From NCBI RefSeq assembly GCF_002127325.2, contig NC_035437.2, positions 155,417,897 to 155,481,896 of the forward strand: a stretch of 64,000 nt of DNA, read 5' to 3'. This document shows, piece by piece, positions 9,952-22,384 of the stretch. Positions within the stretch are counted from its first letter, which is position 1. Every line of letters begins with the position of its first letter. This DNA is from Helianthus annuus (Eukaryota > Streptophyta > Magnoliopsida > Asterales > Asteraceae). The position numbers were made by a program, and so were the translations under genes. Under the pieces are notes generated by a model. It was given only the letters and a program-made list of their open reading frames with translations. It made no database searches and had not been told where the DNA came from.

Positions 9952-12900
9952 ATGGCAAATCCAAATGGAGAAAATAGTCACACAAGTGAAGATGAGTATG
10001 ATAATGCCCAAGTAAATTTAACGGGCGCACAACTCAAGGCTCTTGTCGATAACGCTGTGCAGGCAGCTCTAGATCGACAATATACAGAATCTCGAAGCAG
10101 AACAGTTTCCAAACCACCATCAAAGCCAAAGACACACTCAAAAACCCACAGCAAACCACTATCCAAACCCAAGAAAGACGACGACAATCACTCGTCAAAC
10201 AAAAATAGTGTTCGTCGCGAAAGGGAGTATACTGATGCTTCCCGTGCCAGGGGCTGCACATACAAGTACTTTGTGTCTTGTAAACCCCGGGACTTTACGG
10301 GGGAGAAGGGTGCCATCGAATGTATGACATGGCTGGATGAGATGGACACTGTGATGGACATCAGTGGCTGCGCGGAAAGAGATGTAGTGAAGTTTGTGTC
10401 GCAGTCATTTAAGGGCGAGGCCCTAGCTTGGTGGAGGGCGCTGGTTCAGGCCTCGGGAAAAGTTGTGCTTTACAGCATGACGTGGGAGGAATTCGTTTCT
10501 CTCATCAAAGAAAATTACTGCCCTCAGCATGAGGTGGAGAAGATAGAGTCCGATTTTGTGTCATTGGTGAGGACAAATCTGGACTGCCAGGCCTACTTAA
10601 CGAGCTTCAACACGATGTCTCGATTGGTTCCATATCTAGTCACCCCGAAACCAAGGAGGATTGCTCGTTTTATCGGGGGGTTAGAACCCGCGATAAAGGC
10701 TAGTGTGAAGGCCTCTCGGCCAACGACCTTCAGGTCTGTGACTGACCTCTCTTTGTCCCTCACGATGGACGCGGTCCGACTGAGATCGCAGAGGAACAAA
10801 GAGGCCGAAAAGAGGAAGCGTGAGGATGATACCTCGCGAAGGTCGGGAAAGAAGCACCGTGGGAACGGTGATGGCAAGAAAGGAACAGAGTCGAGAAAAG
10901 ATGGGCAACAAACCGGAGAGAAGCCCAAGTGCAAAAACTGCCAAAAATTCCACTTTGGGAAATGCAGGTTTGGGCCGAACTCAGAGACACAGTCAAAGAC
11001 GCATGCTTGTGGACTGTGCAAGTCCAAAGACCACAAGACTGTGAACTGTAAAAAGATTAAAGACGCGACCTGCTACAACTGTAGTGAGAAGGGGCACATC
11101 AGGAGCAACTTCCCCAAGCTCGCCAAGAAGACCGAGGAAACCAAAAAGAATAACGCTAGAGTCTTCAAAATGAATATGAAGGAAGCGTTGCAGGACGACA
11201 ACGTAATCACAGGTACTTTTCTCGTGAATAATATATTTGCAAGATTACTTTTCGATTCAGGCGCTGATAAATCCTTCGTAGACCAAAAATTTTGCAAACT
11301 GTTGAACATGCCTGTCAAAAACCTAAATGTGAAATACGAGGTAGAGCTAGCAGACGGCACAGTAGAAACCGTCTCCACTATATTAGATGGATGTATGATA
11401 TCCATTAAGAACCATTCTTTTCCTCTATCTCTACTTCCCTTTAATCTAGCTGGTTTTGACATCGTTCTGGGCATGGACTGGTTGTCACACAACCAGGCCC
11501 AGATCGTCTGCAATAGAAAACAAGTTGTGCTAAAGACCCCGACTGGTGAATCGCTCACCATTCGAGGGGATACGCAGTATGGATTGCCCGAGAACGTAAC
11601 TATGCTCAAAGCTTCAAGATGCTTAAAAAGAGGCTGTGTCATCTACATGGCACAAGTGATTATTGAAGAGCCCAAATCAAGGATAGAAGACATTCCTGTC
11701 ATTGCGGAGTATCCAGAAGTTTTCCCCGAAGATCTACCTGGGTTGCCACCAGATAGGCAGGTGGAATTCAGAATAGATATCATCCCTGGAGCAGCTCCTA
11801 TTGCTAGAGCACCTTACAGGCTAGCGCCAACTGAAATGAAGGAATTGAGGACCCAGCTAGACGAACTGTTAGCGAAAGGTTTCATCAAACCTAGTTTGTC
11901 TCCCTGGGGAGCACCTGTCCTGTTTGTTAAGAACAAGGACGGATCGATGCGTCTGTGCATCGATTATCGTGAACTTAATAAGGTCACGATAAAGAATAGA
12001 TACCCATTGCCAAGGATCGACGATTTGTTTGATCAATTGCAAGGGGTTAGCTATTTCTCAAAGATCGACTTGAGGTCGGGCTACCATCAGCTGAAGTTAG
12101 AGATGAAGACGTGCATAAAACAGCGTTTAGGACTCGCTACGGTCACTACGAGTTCCTAGTGATGCCTTTTGGGCTCACAAATGCACCGGCTGCGTTCATG
12201 GATCTCATGAATCGCGTCTGCAAGCCGTACTTGGACAAATTTGTCATCGTATTCATCGAAGACATTCTTATCTATTCAAAGAATAAAGCCGACCATGAGA
12301 AACACCTAAGATGTATTCTCGAATTGCTGCATCGCGAGCAACTCTATGCCAAATTCTCTAAATGCGAATTCTGGCTACGAGAAGTCCAATTCCTTGGACA
12401 CGTCGTAAGCGAGCGTGGTATCCAGGTGGATCCCGCTAAGGTAGAGGCGGTCATGAATTGGCAAGAGCCAAAGACGCCCACAGAGATCCGTAGTTTCCTG
12501 GGATTGGCAGGATACTACAGAAGATTCATTGAGAATTTCTCAAGGATTGCTGCGCCCTTAACTTCTCTAACCAAGAAGAAGGAAAAGTTTATTTGGGGCC
12601 CTAAGCAGCAAGAATCCTTTGATATTTTGAAACAAAGCTGAGCAACGCTCCTGTGTTGACGCTGCCGGAAGGCACCGAAGAGTTCGTAGTCTACTGCGAC
12701 GCGTCACACACTGGCATGGGGTGTGTGCTCATGCAGAAAGGCAAGGTGATTGCCTATGCTTCAAGACAGTTGAAGGTGCACGAAAAGAATTACACCACCC
12801 ATGACTTGGAGCTGGGTGTCGTTGTATTCGCACTAAAACTGTGGAGGCATTATCTATATGGAATCAAGTTTGTGATCTATTCAGATCACAAAAGCCTTCA

Positions 12901-14511
12901 ACATTTGTTCAATCAGAATGAGCTAAACATGAGGCAACGCCGTTGGATGGAGACCTTGAATGATTATGATTGTGAGATCAGGTACCATCCCGGCAAGGCG
13001 AATGTAGTCGCTGATGCCCTGAGCCGGAAAGAAAGGATGAAACCCATCCGAATCAATGCTAGGAGAATGGAAGTAAAGAATAACTTGATTGAAAGGATAT
13101 TAGCTGCACAACGAGAGGCTGTGTTGGAAGCTAATTATCATAAGGAAAAGTTAGGAGTAACTAAGGAGCAGTTAACTCTTCACAAGGATGGACTTTTGAG
13201 ATTGAATGGGTGGATATGGGTTCCTATTTATGGAGGACTACGAGATGTTATCCTCCAGGAAGCCCATAGTTCCAAATATTCTGTCCATCCTGGAGCAGAT
13301 AAAATGTATCAGGATTTAAAGGCAAATTATTGGTGGATAGGCTTGAAAAAGTCTGTAGCCGCTTATGTAGCCAAATGCTTGACTTGTGCGCAAGTCAAGG
13401 CTGAGCATCAAAAGCCATCTGGCTTGCTACAACAGCCTGAACTTCCTGAATGGAAATGGGAGTGTGTAACTATGGATTTTGTCACCAAGTTACCAAAAAC
13501 GAGCAAAGGAAACGACACAATATGGGTTATAGTTGATCGACTGACTAAGTCAGCTCATTTCTTACCCATCAAGGAGACTTATAGCTCCGATACATTGGCC
13601 CAGTTATATGTTGATAAGATTGTCGCCTTACATGGCATACATGTGTCTATCATCTCTGATCGAGATACTAGATACACGTCTCATTTCTGGAAGAGTTTCC
13701 AACAATCTTTGGGCACGCGTTTGAACTTTAGTACGGCTTACCATCCTCAGACAGACGGCCAGAGTGAGCGTACTATTCAAACGTTAGAAGACATGCTGCG
13801 AGCATGTGCTATCGATTTAGGTGGTAGTTGGGATAAGAACCTACCCCTAATCGAATTCTCCTACAACAATAGCTACCATACCAGCATAAAGGCTGCGCCT
13901 TTCGAGGCATTATACGGTAGGAAGTGTAGATCGCCTGTTTGTTGGGCGGAAGTGGGAGAGGTCCAATTATCAGGACCAGAGATAGTTTTCGAAACAACGG
14001 ACAAGATTGTCCAGATTCGGGAACGTCTCAAGGCTGCCCGTGATAGGCAGAAAAGCTACGCTGATCCAAAGCGTAAGGATTTTCACTTCGAGGTAGGTGA
14101 AAAGTGCTACTAAAAGTATCACCCTGGAAGGGGGTGATGCGTTTCGGTAAGAAGGGTAAACTGAGCCCGAGATACATAGGACCTTTCGAGGTTATCGAAC
14201 GTGTCGGGTCAGTTGCCTATAAATTGAACTTACCAGAAGAGCACAATGGAATTCATAATGTGTTCCACATCTGCAATCTAAAGAAGTGCTTCGCTGATGA
14301 ATCATTAGTGATCCCACACACAGATGTGCATATAGATGAGAGCTTGAAGTTTGTGGAGAAGCCTTTGTCGATTGAAGACCGACAGGTGAAAAAGCTCCGA
14401 AGAAAATATGTGCCGATAGTTAAAGTTAAATGGGATGCCCGGAGAGGTCCCGAATTCACGTAGGAAGTTGAATCCACGATGAAAGAGAAATATCCCTATT
14501 TGTTTGAGTAA
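9952..14511 (+). pseudogene. Element A gag-pol polyprotein (broken)
   Basis: The order is Gag, zinc knuckles, aspartic protease, reverse transcriptase, RNase H, integrase, chromodomain. Gag (start MANPNGENS) has the [14 protein letters not shown] and ALAWWRALV blocks. Of the knuckles, the second ([14 protein letters not shown], 374-387) has Phe for the last Cys. The protease has FDSGADKSF at about 434. RT has [12 protein letters not shown], but the catalytic box reads FIED (GAA at 12258-12260) instead of FIDD. Integrase keeps the HHCC region and DDE motifs ([26 protein letters not shown]). Compared with B and E, single bases are missing in A-rich runs near 12096, 12636 and 14103, and TGG is TAG at 14461-14463 in the chromodomain. 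The protein would copy and insert the element; this copy is inactive as assembled. Confidence 0.9.
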
Positions 14512-14529
14512 ATCTCGGGTCGAGATTTA

Positions 14530-14546
14530 TTTTAAGGGGGTGAGGA
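14530..14546 (+). other. Polypurine tract of element A
   Basis: TTTTAAGGGGGTGAGGA sits directly before the 3' LTR start at 14547 and matches the tracts of B and E. Confidence 0.8.
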
Positions 14547-17500
14547 TGTAACACCTCGAAATTTTGTGTCCAATAATGTATTGACACGTGTCTTAAGTTT
14601 ACATGTGGCGTTTTATATTTAATAAAGGACTAATGTTGACAAACCTTGAAAGTATATAAATTCGAGGGTTATAAATGTCAAACAAGGGTAAGTATACTGT
14701 ATAAGTAACCCTAAATGGTGCTCGTACCTTCAAACGAATAAATCATGGATCGTACGGAAGCGAAACGCGGAAGAAAGTGAGAGATTACAAGCTGCGGGGG
14801 TTAACTGTGTCAACATGTTAAATTATACCTCTGAGTGACCCTTTGACGTACCCGAGGCTTTGTAACAGTAAAATACGCTCACTAGAATATACTGTATAAA
14901 TTCCGCGAAGTTCCGTTTTAAAACGAGAAAGTAATGATCAAATTCGTACGAGAAGGGTTAAAAGCGTCAACAATAAAAGTCAAGGCTTTCCGAATAATTA
15001 ACAAGATAACTGGGGACTTAACAATGCGGGTAAATAACACGAGGCCCTTAGTTGTAAATAATCAAGGGCCAAATCGCAAAGTTACCCCTTCAAACCCGAA
15101 AGGTCAGGTTAATAATTACAGAAGATTTCGTTATTAATTACCAGATTCTAGTCATGATTACAAAAGATTTAAAATTCCTGAAAAACCAACCTCTCGCGGG
15201 CCGCGTAAAGGTTTGGGTTAAGTTGAGGCGGGCCGCGAGCCTCCTGGTTGAACGCGTCTGATTTTAAACTTCAGGCGGCCCGCGTAAAAAGTGCATGGTT
15301 CTTCCATGCGGGCCGCGTGAGACGCCCATATGCAGAATGTTTGGACAGACTTGCCTTTTGAGCTAGTGAACGACCAAATGAGCAATAAGTGAAGCATGGG
15401 TGCCCTCTACTTGCCTCCTAGCATCAAGGGCCACCTGCCCATCATCCATACTCACTTGTAGACTGATGTGTGATGATCTAGAGGCCTTTCTTGCACTATA
15501 AATAGGCATGCTTGGTTCACAACTAAATCACACTTCAAAACACACCTTCTGCTCATTTCTCAAGCTCCCAAACTTTCTTCTAACATTCCTAAGTCGTGCA
15601 CAAGTCTCTGTAAGTATGCCAAACCTTCTGTGGCCTTGTTTTTGCTTAGTTTAGCCTAAAAGTCAATCCGTCGTAACTAACGATTGACTTTGCGATAAAT
15701 CACGAATGGTTCAGTGAATTGTCGAATCAAAAGTAGTTATGTGTTGGTAATTATGTGGGTAATAAACCTCTAAAAGGGTTCCCCCTGATCACCACCCTAA
15801 CTAGTTCAAATGTCGAGTCAAACGCATGCTTAAAAAGTCAACAGAAAGCCGTTTTTGCGAATCTTACATAATCTGTAATATAGATGCTATGCAACCTGTT
15901 TAGACACTCATAAAACATGATATTAAATATATAAACTTGTCCAAACTCGTTTGATTCGGCCATTTGCTATATGGACCCGGTTCGGAGCCGAATGTCGCAA
16001 AAGTTTGACTTTTGCATTGACTTCAGTTCTGACCCGTTTTAGTGCAATGTAGGTATGCCTTAGGACTCTCTTAGGACCAGGTCACGTGATGGTTTCACCT
16101 TCTGTGACCGATTCGTTGTTTGTCCGAGTCTTTTACGCATTTCCGTTAATTACTTAAAAAGTTGACCGTAACGCCCTTTTAAAATAAAACGAGTATTTCG
16201 GACACGTGAAGGGACCATAACCTTGCTTACTAAATTCTAAGCATGTCCCTAAAGTTTCACGCCAATCCGAGCTCTAGAATGGGAGTTATGCTAAATAGCG
16301 CATTTATAAGAAACTTTTGTAATAAACGGCGCAATTAGCATAACGCCTACCTAAACCAAGATTTCGTCACCAAAACTTTTACCCACTGTAGTAAAATAAT
16401 ATTTTGGGATTTTTAATGATTTTAATTGATTTTAACCTGCTCATAACCTGCGGTTATGGCTACGGTTCGGTAAATACCGAATATGCCCTTTTCGGCCAAA
16501 ACTTGAGTTCTACAAGGTCTTTTGACCCGATTCCAGTTGCTACTGATTTTAATTAATAAATAAAGTATTTTACACTTATTAAACTGATCGGGAAACTCAG
16601 GTTTCCTGTAGAACTCAGAAATCCCTTTAAAAGTCTTTAAAATGACCGGAAAACCCCTACGGGGCGTATAATGAACTAAAACTCGTTACGGGCATTATGG
16701 AAGGTATCCTACTGATACCACAACCTCTTTAAAGTATATTGACTTAGGAAAACAGTGTAGGACTCCTACGGTTACCCGTTGCGCCTATTGCGCGCACGGT
16801 TCGGCTTATGTAACTAGTTTACATAAATTAGCCGATACGGGTCAAACCATATCATTTTGACCCCAAGATTCAGAGTGTGAATATTAAACCCGTATAAAAC
16901 AAGTCTCCGAACTTGTTGGGTCAGAATCACATTCCATTCTCGGTTTTCGCCTTTCACGCGATTAAACCGTATCTATCCCTTGAAACTGACCGGCCTAGGC
17001 TACGGCTAATATAAAGACCCGTTAGGATTCTAATAGGTTATTTTAAAACCTTCGTTCCAGAATAGGAGCCCCAGTAAAAGATATCTGTGATTTAACCGAT
17101 TAAGGACAATACTTGCAAAGGTAAATACTTTTAACTTATTTTCCCTTATACGGGCTTGGGTTACGGTATATAAAATACCGCTTGATTGAGCGTTAAATCT
17201 TCCATCGCTTAGGTGGTTAATTGAATAATTTGATCGGCTCATTTAAACAGTCTTGTTACTTAAAAGCCTTTGGGGGGTTAATGACCATGTCCCGGATATC
17301 CTTGGCATCATTCGAAGAAATGGCCACGACCTTGACAGTCGGGTGTAGGCGTACACCCGGTATTATGTCTATACTATTAAAAGACATAGCCGATGGTTTA
17401 CCCACCTCGGTTTTACGCAATGTGGTGTGTCTATTGATCTTTAACCCGGACTAGATCCGGGCTACTGAACGCATAGAAGGAACATGTAATTCGTTCACAA

Positions 17501-17935
17501 GATTATAATTTTTAAATAATTCTCCCAAGTTATAAAAGAATTTGTGCCTCGTGCATTCAAATCAATTTTTTTAAACATTTTTCAAAAGTGTCGGTTGAAT
17601 GTATTTACCAGTGTAAACTGACGTATTTTCCCAAAAAGATTAAGTGCAGGTACTACACGTAATCGGCTGGCAATAGCTCCTTAGCATCTTAAGAAGTCTC
17701 GCAAGCTTGATGTCTTATCTGTTGAACAATATTTTTATTTATTTTGATCCCTCCTGTGGATACTATTCAACTACTTGTGATACATTTGATATTACAGTAA
17801 ATGGTTGAATCATATTTATCTTTATGCTTCCGTTGTGCATTTATATATTGTGGTTTGACTATATTGTTGCCAACTACGTCACGGTAATCCCCCTCCGGGC
17901 CCACCGGTGATACACGTGGAAATCGGGGTGTGACA
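14547..17935 (+). repeat. Element A 3' LTR
   Basis: 3389 bp, same ends and length as the 5' LTR, with about 27 substitutions and no gaps by eye. GC-rich motifs lie at 15196, 15228, 15275 and 15308, TATA at 15496-15504, and the donor-like GTAAGTATG starts at 15610. It is followed by the target duplication ATAGG (17936-17940). Confidence 0.95.
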
Positions 17936-17940
17936 ATAGG

Positions 17941-20900
17941 TGGCTATAGACTTCTTCAAGCCTATCCACCAAAAGTTTGCCTTCAAATCTTGGTACATTT
18001 TGTCAGCTCCAGGATGAACGGAGTATTTGGAACTGTGGGCTTCCTGGAGGATAACATCTCGTAGTCCCCCATAAACTGGAACCCATATTCGTCCATTTAA
18101 CCTCAGAATTCCGTCCTTTCCATAGGATAACTGTTCTTAAGTCACTCCTAGCTTTTCATTAGGATAGTTAGCTTCCAGCACAGCTTCCTTCTGTGCAGCT
18201 TACAACCTTTCATTTAAGCTATTCTTTATCTCAATGCTCTTGGCATTGATTCTAATAGGCTTTACTCTTTCCTTCGGACTCAAGGCATCGGCGACTACAT
18301 TCGCCTTGCCAGGATGGTATCTTATCTCACAATCATAATCGTTCAAAGTCTCCATCCATCGTAGCTGCCTCATGTTCAAATCCTTTTGATTGAACAGGTA
18401 CTGGAGGCTCTTGTGATCAGAATAGATCACGAATTTGATACCATACAAATAGCGTCTCCAAAGCTTCAGTGCAAATATAACGGCACCCAACTCCAAGTCA
18501 TGGGTGGTGTAATTCTTTTCGTGCACTTTCAACTGTCGTGAAGCATAGGCAATAACCTTTCCTTTCTGCATAAGCACACAACCCATCCCGGTGTGTGTGA
18601 TGCGTCACAGTATACTACAAACTCTTCTATTCCGTCCGGAAATGTCAACACAGGTGCATTGCTTAGCTTCTGCTTAAGGATATCGAAGGACTCTTGCTGC
18701 TTAGGACCCCAGTTAAACTTAACATTCTTTCTAGTTAAAGAAGTTAGGGGTGCAGCAATCCTTGAAAAGTTCTCAATAAAGCGTCTGTAATATCCAGCCA
18801 ATCCTAAGAAACTGCGAATTTCTGTAGGCGTCTTCGGCTCTTGCCAATTCATGACAGCTTCCACCTTGGCGGGATCCACTTGAATACCACGCTCACTAAC
18901 CATATGTCCAAGGAATTGGACTTCTCGAAGCCAGAATTCACACTTAGAGAATTTGGCGTAAAGCTTTTCCTGTTGAAGTAGTGAAAGAATACATCGTAGG
19001 TGCTTTTCATGATCAGCTTGGTTCTTCGAATAAATCAGAATGTCATCTATGAAGACGATGACAAATTTGTCCAAGTATGGCTTGCAGACACGGTTCATGA
19101 GATCCATGAATGCCGCTGGTGCATTAGTGAGCCCGAAAGGCATCACTAGGAACTCGTAATGACCATAACGAGTCCTAAATGCAGTCTTGTGCACATCTTC
19201 ATCTCTAACTTTCAATTTGTGATAACCTGACCTCAGATCGATCTTAGAGAAGTAGCTTGCTCCTTGAAGTTGGTCGAACAGATCGTCGATCCTGGGTAAT
19301 GGATACCTATTCTTGATAGTAACCTTGTTCAGCTCGCGGTAATCGATGCACAGACGCATCGATCCATCCTTCTTTTTGACAAATAAGATTGGTGCTCCCC
19401 AAGGAGATGAACTAGGTCTAATGAAACCTTTGGCTAGCAACTCATCCAGTTGTATTCTTAATTCTTTCATCTCTGTTGGTGCCAATCTATAGGGTGCTCT
19501 AGCAACAGGTGCTGCCCCTGGAATAATGTCAATCCTGAACTCCACTTGCCTATCTGGTGGTAAACCAGGTAGTTCCTCCGAAAAGACTTTAGGGTATTCC
19601 GAAATAACAGGGATATCTTCAATCTTGGGTTTCGGCTCATCGATATTTACTTGTTCCATGTAGATGACACAACCCTTCTTCAAACATCTTGAGGCCTTGA
19701 GCATAGTCACTTGCTCAGGCAGTCCATACTGGGTATCTCCCTGAATGGTAAGCGGTTCACCAGACGGAGTCTTGATCACCACTTGCTTCTTATTACAAAT
19801 AATTTGGGCCTGGTTATGAGATAACCAGTCCATACCTAAAACTATATCGAAACCGGCAAGCTTCAACGGAAGTAGGGTCAAGGGAAAAGAGTGGTTCTTA
19901 ATAGATATGGATCATCCCTCTAAAATGGTTGAGGCGGTTTCTAAGGTGCCATCAGCTAGTTCCACCTCATATTTCACACTTAAGGTCTTAACAGGTAAAT
20001 TCAGCAATTTACAAAACTTATTGTCTACGAAAGATTTATCAGCTCCTGAATCAAATAGTACTCTTGCATAGACATCATTTATGAGAAAAGGTACCTGTGA
20101 TTACGTTATCATCTTGCACTGCTTCCTTTGCATCCATCCTGAAGACTCTAGCATTAGTCTTCTTTCCTTCGTCCGCTTTCTTGGCATACTTTGGGCAGTT
20201 TGTCTTAATGTGCCCCTTCTCATTGCAACTGTAACACATTGCGTCCTTCAGCTTCTTGCATTCGAGGGTTTTATGTGGACTTGCAAATCCCACAACTTCC
20301 CGCCTGGGACTGGGATTTGGAGTCAAGTCTGCATTTCCCATAATGGTATTTCTGGCAAGTCTTACACTTGGGCTTATCCCCAGACAGATGCCCATCTTTC
20401 CTTGAACCAGATCCTTTCTTGTGGTCATTGCTTCCACGGTGCTTCTTGTTTGATCGACGAGAGTTGTCGTCATCATCATGCTTTCTCTTCTTGGCATCCT
20501 TGTTCCTCAGCGATCTCAGCCTGACCGCATCCAGCGTGAGGGATAAGGATATATCAGCTACTGACCTGAATGTAGTTGGCCGAGAGGCTTTCACACTAGC
20601 CTTAATCTCCGGAGCTAAGCCCCCTATGAAACGAGCTATTCTTTTTGGTTCCGGGGTCACCAGATAAGGAACCAATCTTGACAACGTGTTAAAGCTCGTA
20701 AGGTAAGCCAGGCAATCCAGATTCTTCATAGTTAATGACAGAAAATCCGACTCAATCTTTTCCACCTCATGTTGAGGGCAGTAATTTTCCCGGATGAGGG
20801 CAACAAATTGTTCCCATGACATACCGTATAGTGGAATCTTTCCAGTAGCTTGAATCAGTTATCTCCACTAGGCCAAGGCCTCACCCTTGAATGATTGTGA

Positions 20901-21371
20901 TACAAACTTCACTACATCCTTTTCAGCTCACCCGCTGATATCAACCACCGTGTCCATCTCATCTAACCACGTCATGCAGTCTATCGCTCCTTTCTCCCCT
21001 GTAAAATCCCGGGGCTTGCATGAAATGAAGTACTTGTAGGAGCAACCCTTATCACGGGGTCCTTGATTCAGCACTACTTTTTGAGACGGGACACTGTGAT
21101 GGTTCGAAGAGTAACGATCGTCATCTTTCTTCGGTTCTTCCTTCTTGGAGGGTGGTGGCTTGCCATGTGACTCGGAATGAGTTTTGGGCTTAGAATGTGG
21201 CGCGGATAGCGTCCTACTTCGAGATCCGCTATATTCTTCATATTGCCATTCTAAGGCCGTTGCAACAGCGTTGTCTACTAACGCCTTTAATTCAGCCCCC
21301 GTTATATTAATTCGGGTGTTATCATTCTCATTTTCCTTTGGATGACTATTAATTTCGTCCGAGTCAGCCAT
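17941..21371 (-). pseudogene. Element B gag-pol, 5' part: Gag to integrase N-terminus (broken)
   Basis: Minus strand, start MADSDEINSH at 21371. Gag carries the [27 protein letters not shown] and FKGEALA blocks. Stops fall after VVDISG (near 20928) and in the ALAWWR motif, so Gag is in pieces. An intact knuckle [14 protein letters not shown] follows, then protease (FDSGADKSF) with a nonsense codon. A long PR-RT-RNase H stretch (19881-18529) has an intact FIDD box, then a frameshift into 18586-18200 (RNase H, NVVADAL). From about 18200 to 17941 the integrase zinc region ([15 protein letters not shown]) runs to the element A insertion and resumes at 4224. This copy is dead and more degraded than A. 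Confidence 0.9.
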
Positions 21372-22384
21372 TGAAATCTTCAGCTGCTACATAAGATAAT
21401 GACAAAAGTCTTATTTGGGAGTTTATTATGGAATTGCCCTTTCTGGCAATTCATTAACCATGGTAAACATAGACCATATTTGGTTAATTTGTTACTCACA
21501 TTTATTTAGGATTTTAATATAACTTATCCTAATTACAAACAATATTATTAGTGGCACAAAAGCCTAATCACAGGGACATTTTAATTTATTAGCCATGATT
21601 TCAGAGAATCAAAGCACGAAGGTTTGAACATAGTTCTTTACCTTTCCCGACAGAGAGTCATAGACTACAACTATCTTTTGTCTTTTATGACAATGAGTAT
21701 GGCCCGTAGGCACTACATCACTAATGGATGCTTGATACGTGATCATCTTAATCGATGATTTAAACCCATGATTTGTAAATCATTAAATTAGGTTTTGGAA
21801 TCCTTGGAAGGATCCTTGTGTAAAATGACACGTGTGATTTTAACGAATCACGTCTGCCAGGAGTGTTAACATGTTTACAGAGGTTAACAGGAATCTGAAT
21901 CTTTTAATCAGGTTTTACCATCTTGGCCGGGTCTTATAACAACACGAAGGCTAGGTTATACCATTAAGATTCTTCATTTAATGACTGGTAGTCAGATTAA
22001 TTTAAAAGGAATGAATTTTTGATTTATTTACTTCATATATTTATGCATATAATGACAAAATGAAAGTTATAAACTTAACATTCCAATATTTATAAAAAGG
22101 ATTACATACTGCCCTAAACGGGACTTTTAATAGACGAATTACCTACGCAGAGGTTAAACTAGAAAACAAGTCCACGCAGGGACCAAATACTAGGATAGAT
22201 GTCCACACAGGGACTGAAAGACAATGTCCACACAGGGACAGAAAGGCAAGTCCACGCAGGGACTAAACACACAATAAATGTCCACGCAGGGACTAAAAAT
22301 AAGTCCACGCAGGGACTAAATACTAAGACAAATGTCCACGCAGGGACTTGATTGAAATAGGAATTACAATAGTACATATAGAGA
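21372..22384 (-). repeat. Element B spacer with seven-copy tandem repeat
   Basis: Noncoding spacer between ORF1 and gag-pol. Positions 22160-22350 hold seven copies of the plus-strand core GTCCACGCAGGGAC with variable linkers, the counterpart of the four copies in element A. An open frame there only translates the repeat (VPAWTF units) and is not a gene. On the minus strand TATGTAGCAG (AG at 21388-21387 and 21385-21384) is acceptor-like and lies just before the gag ATG. Confidence 0.75.

Larger units (their letters stand above)
4230..17935 (+). mobile_element. Element A: near-complete Tekay-like Ty3/gypsy chromovirus
   Basis: Complete LTR retrotransposon of 13.7 kb: LTR 4230-7618, primer site, ORF1, spacer, gag-pol, polypurine tract, LTR 14547-17935. 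The LTRs begin TGTAACACC, end GGGGTGTGACA, and are both exactly 3389 bp. I count about 27 substitutions (about 20 transitions) and no indels between them, so insertion is recent. The target duplication ATAGG is at 4225-4229 and 17936-17940. It landed inside the integrase gene of element B, between YV and AKCLTC. The pol carries three single-base frameshifts, a nonsense codon and two motif lesions, so the copy as assembled cannot make a full polyprotein. Confidence 0.95.

Noticed and set aside
10593..11642. Long antisense frames opposite gag-pol of element A
   Set aside because: They mirror the codon use of the sense gene; no motif or homologue recognised.
12085..12160. Programmed ribosomal frameshift between Gag and RT in element A
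   Set aside because: B and E/C have one continuous frame at the same place and A simply lacks one A; no slippery site with conserved context.
22160..22350. Regularly spaced short repeats resembling a CRISPR array
   Set aside because: Spacers are short and related, the setting is a plant retrotransposon, and there are no cas genes.
22159..22377. Frame with repeated VPAWTF units
   Set aside because: It only translates the tandem GTCCACGCAGGGAC repeat in the spacer of element B.
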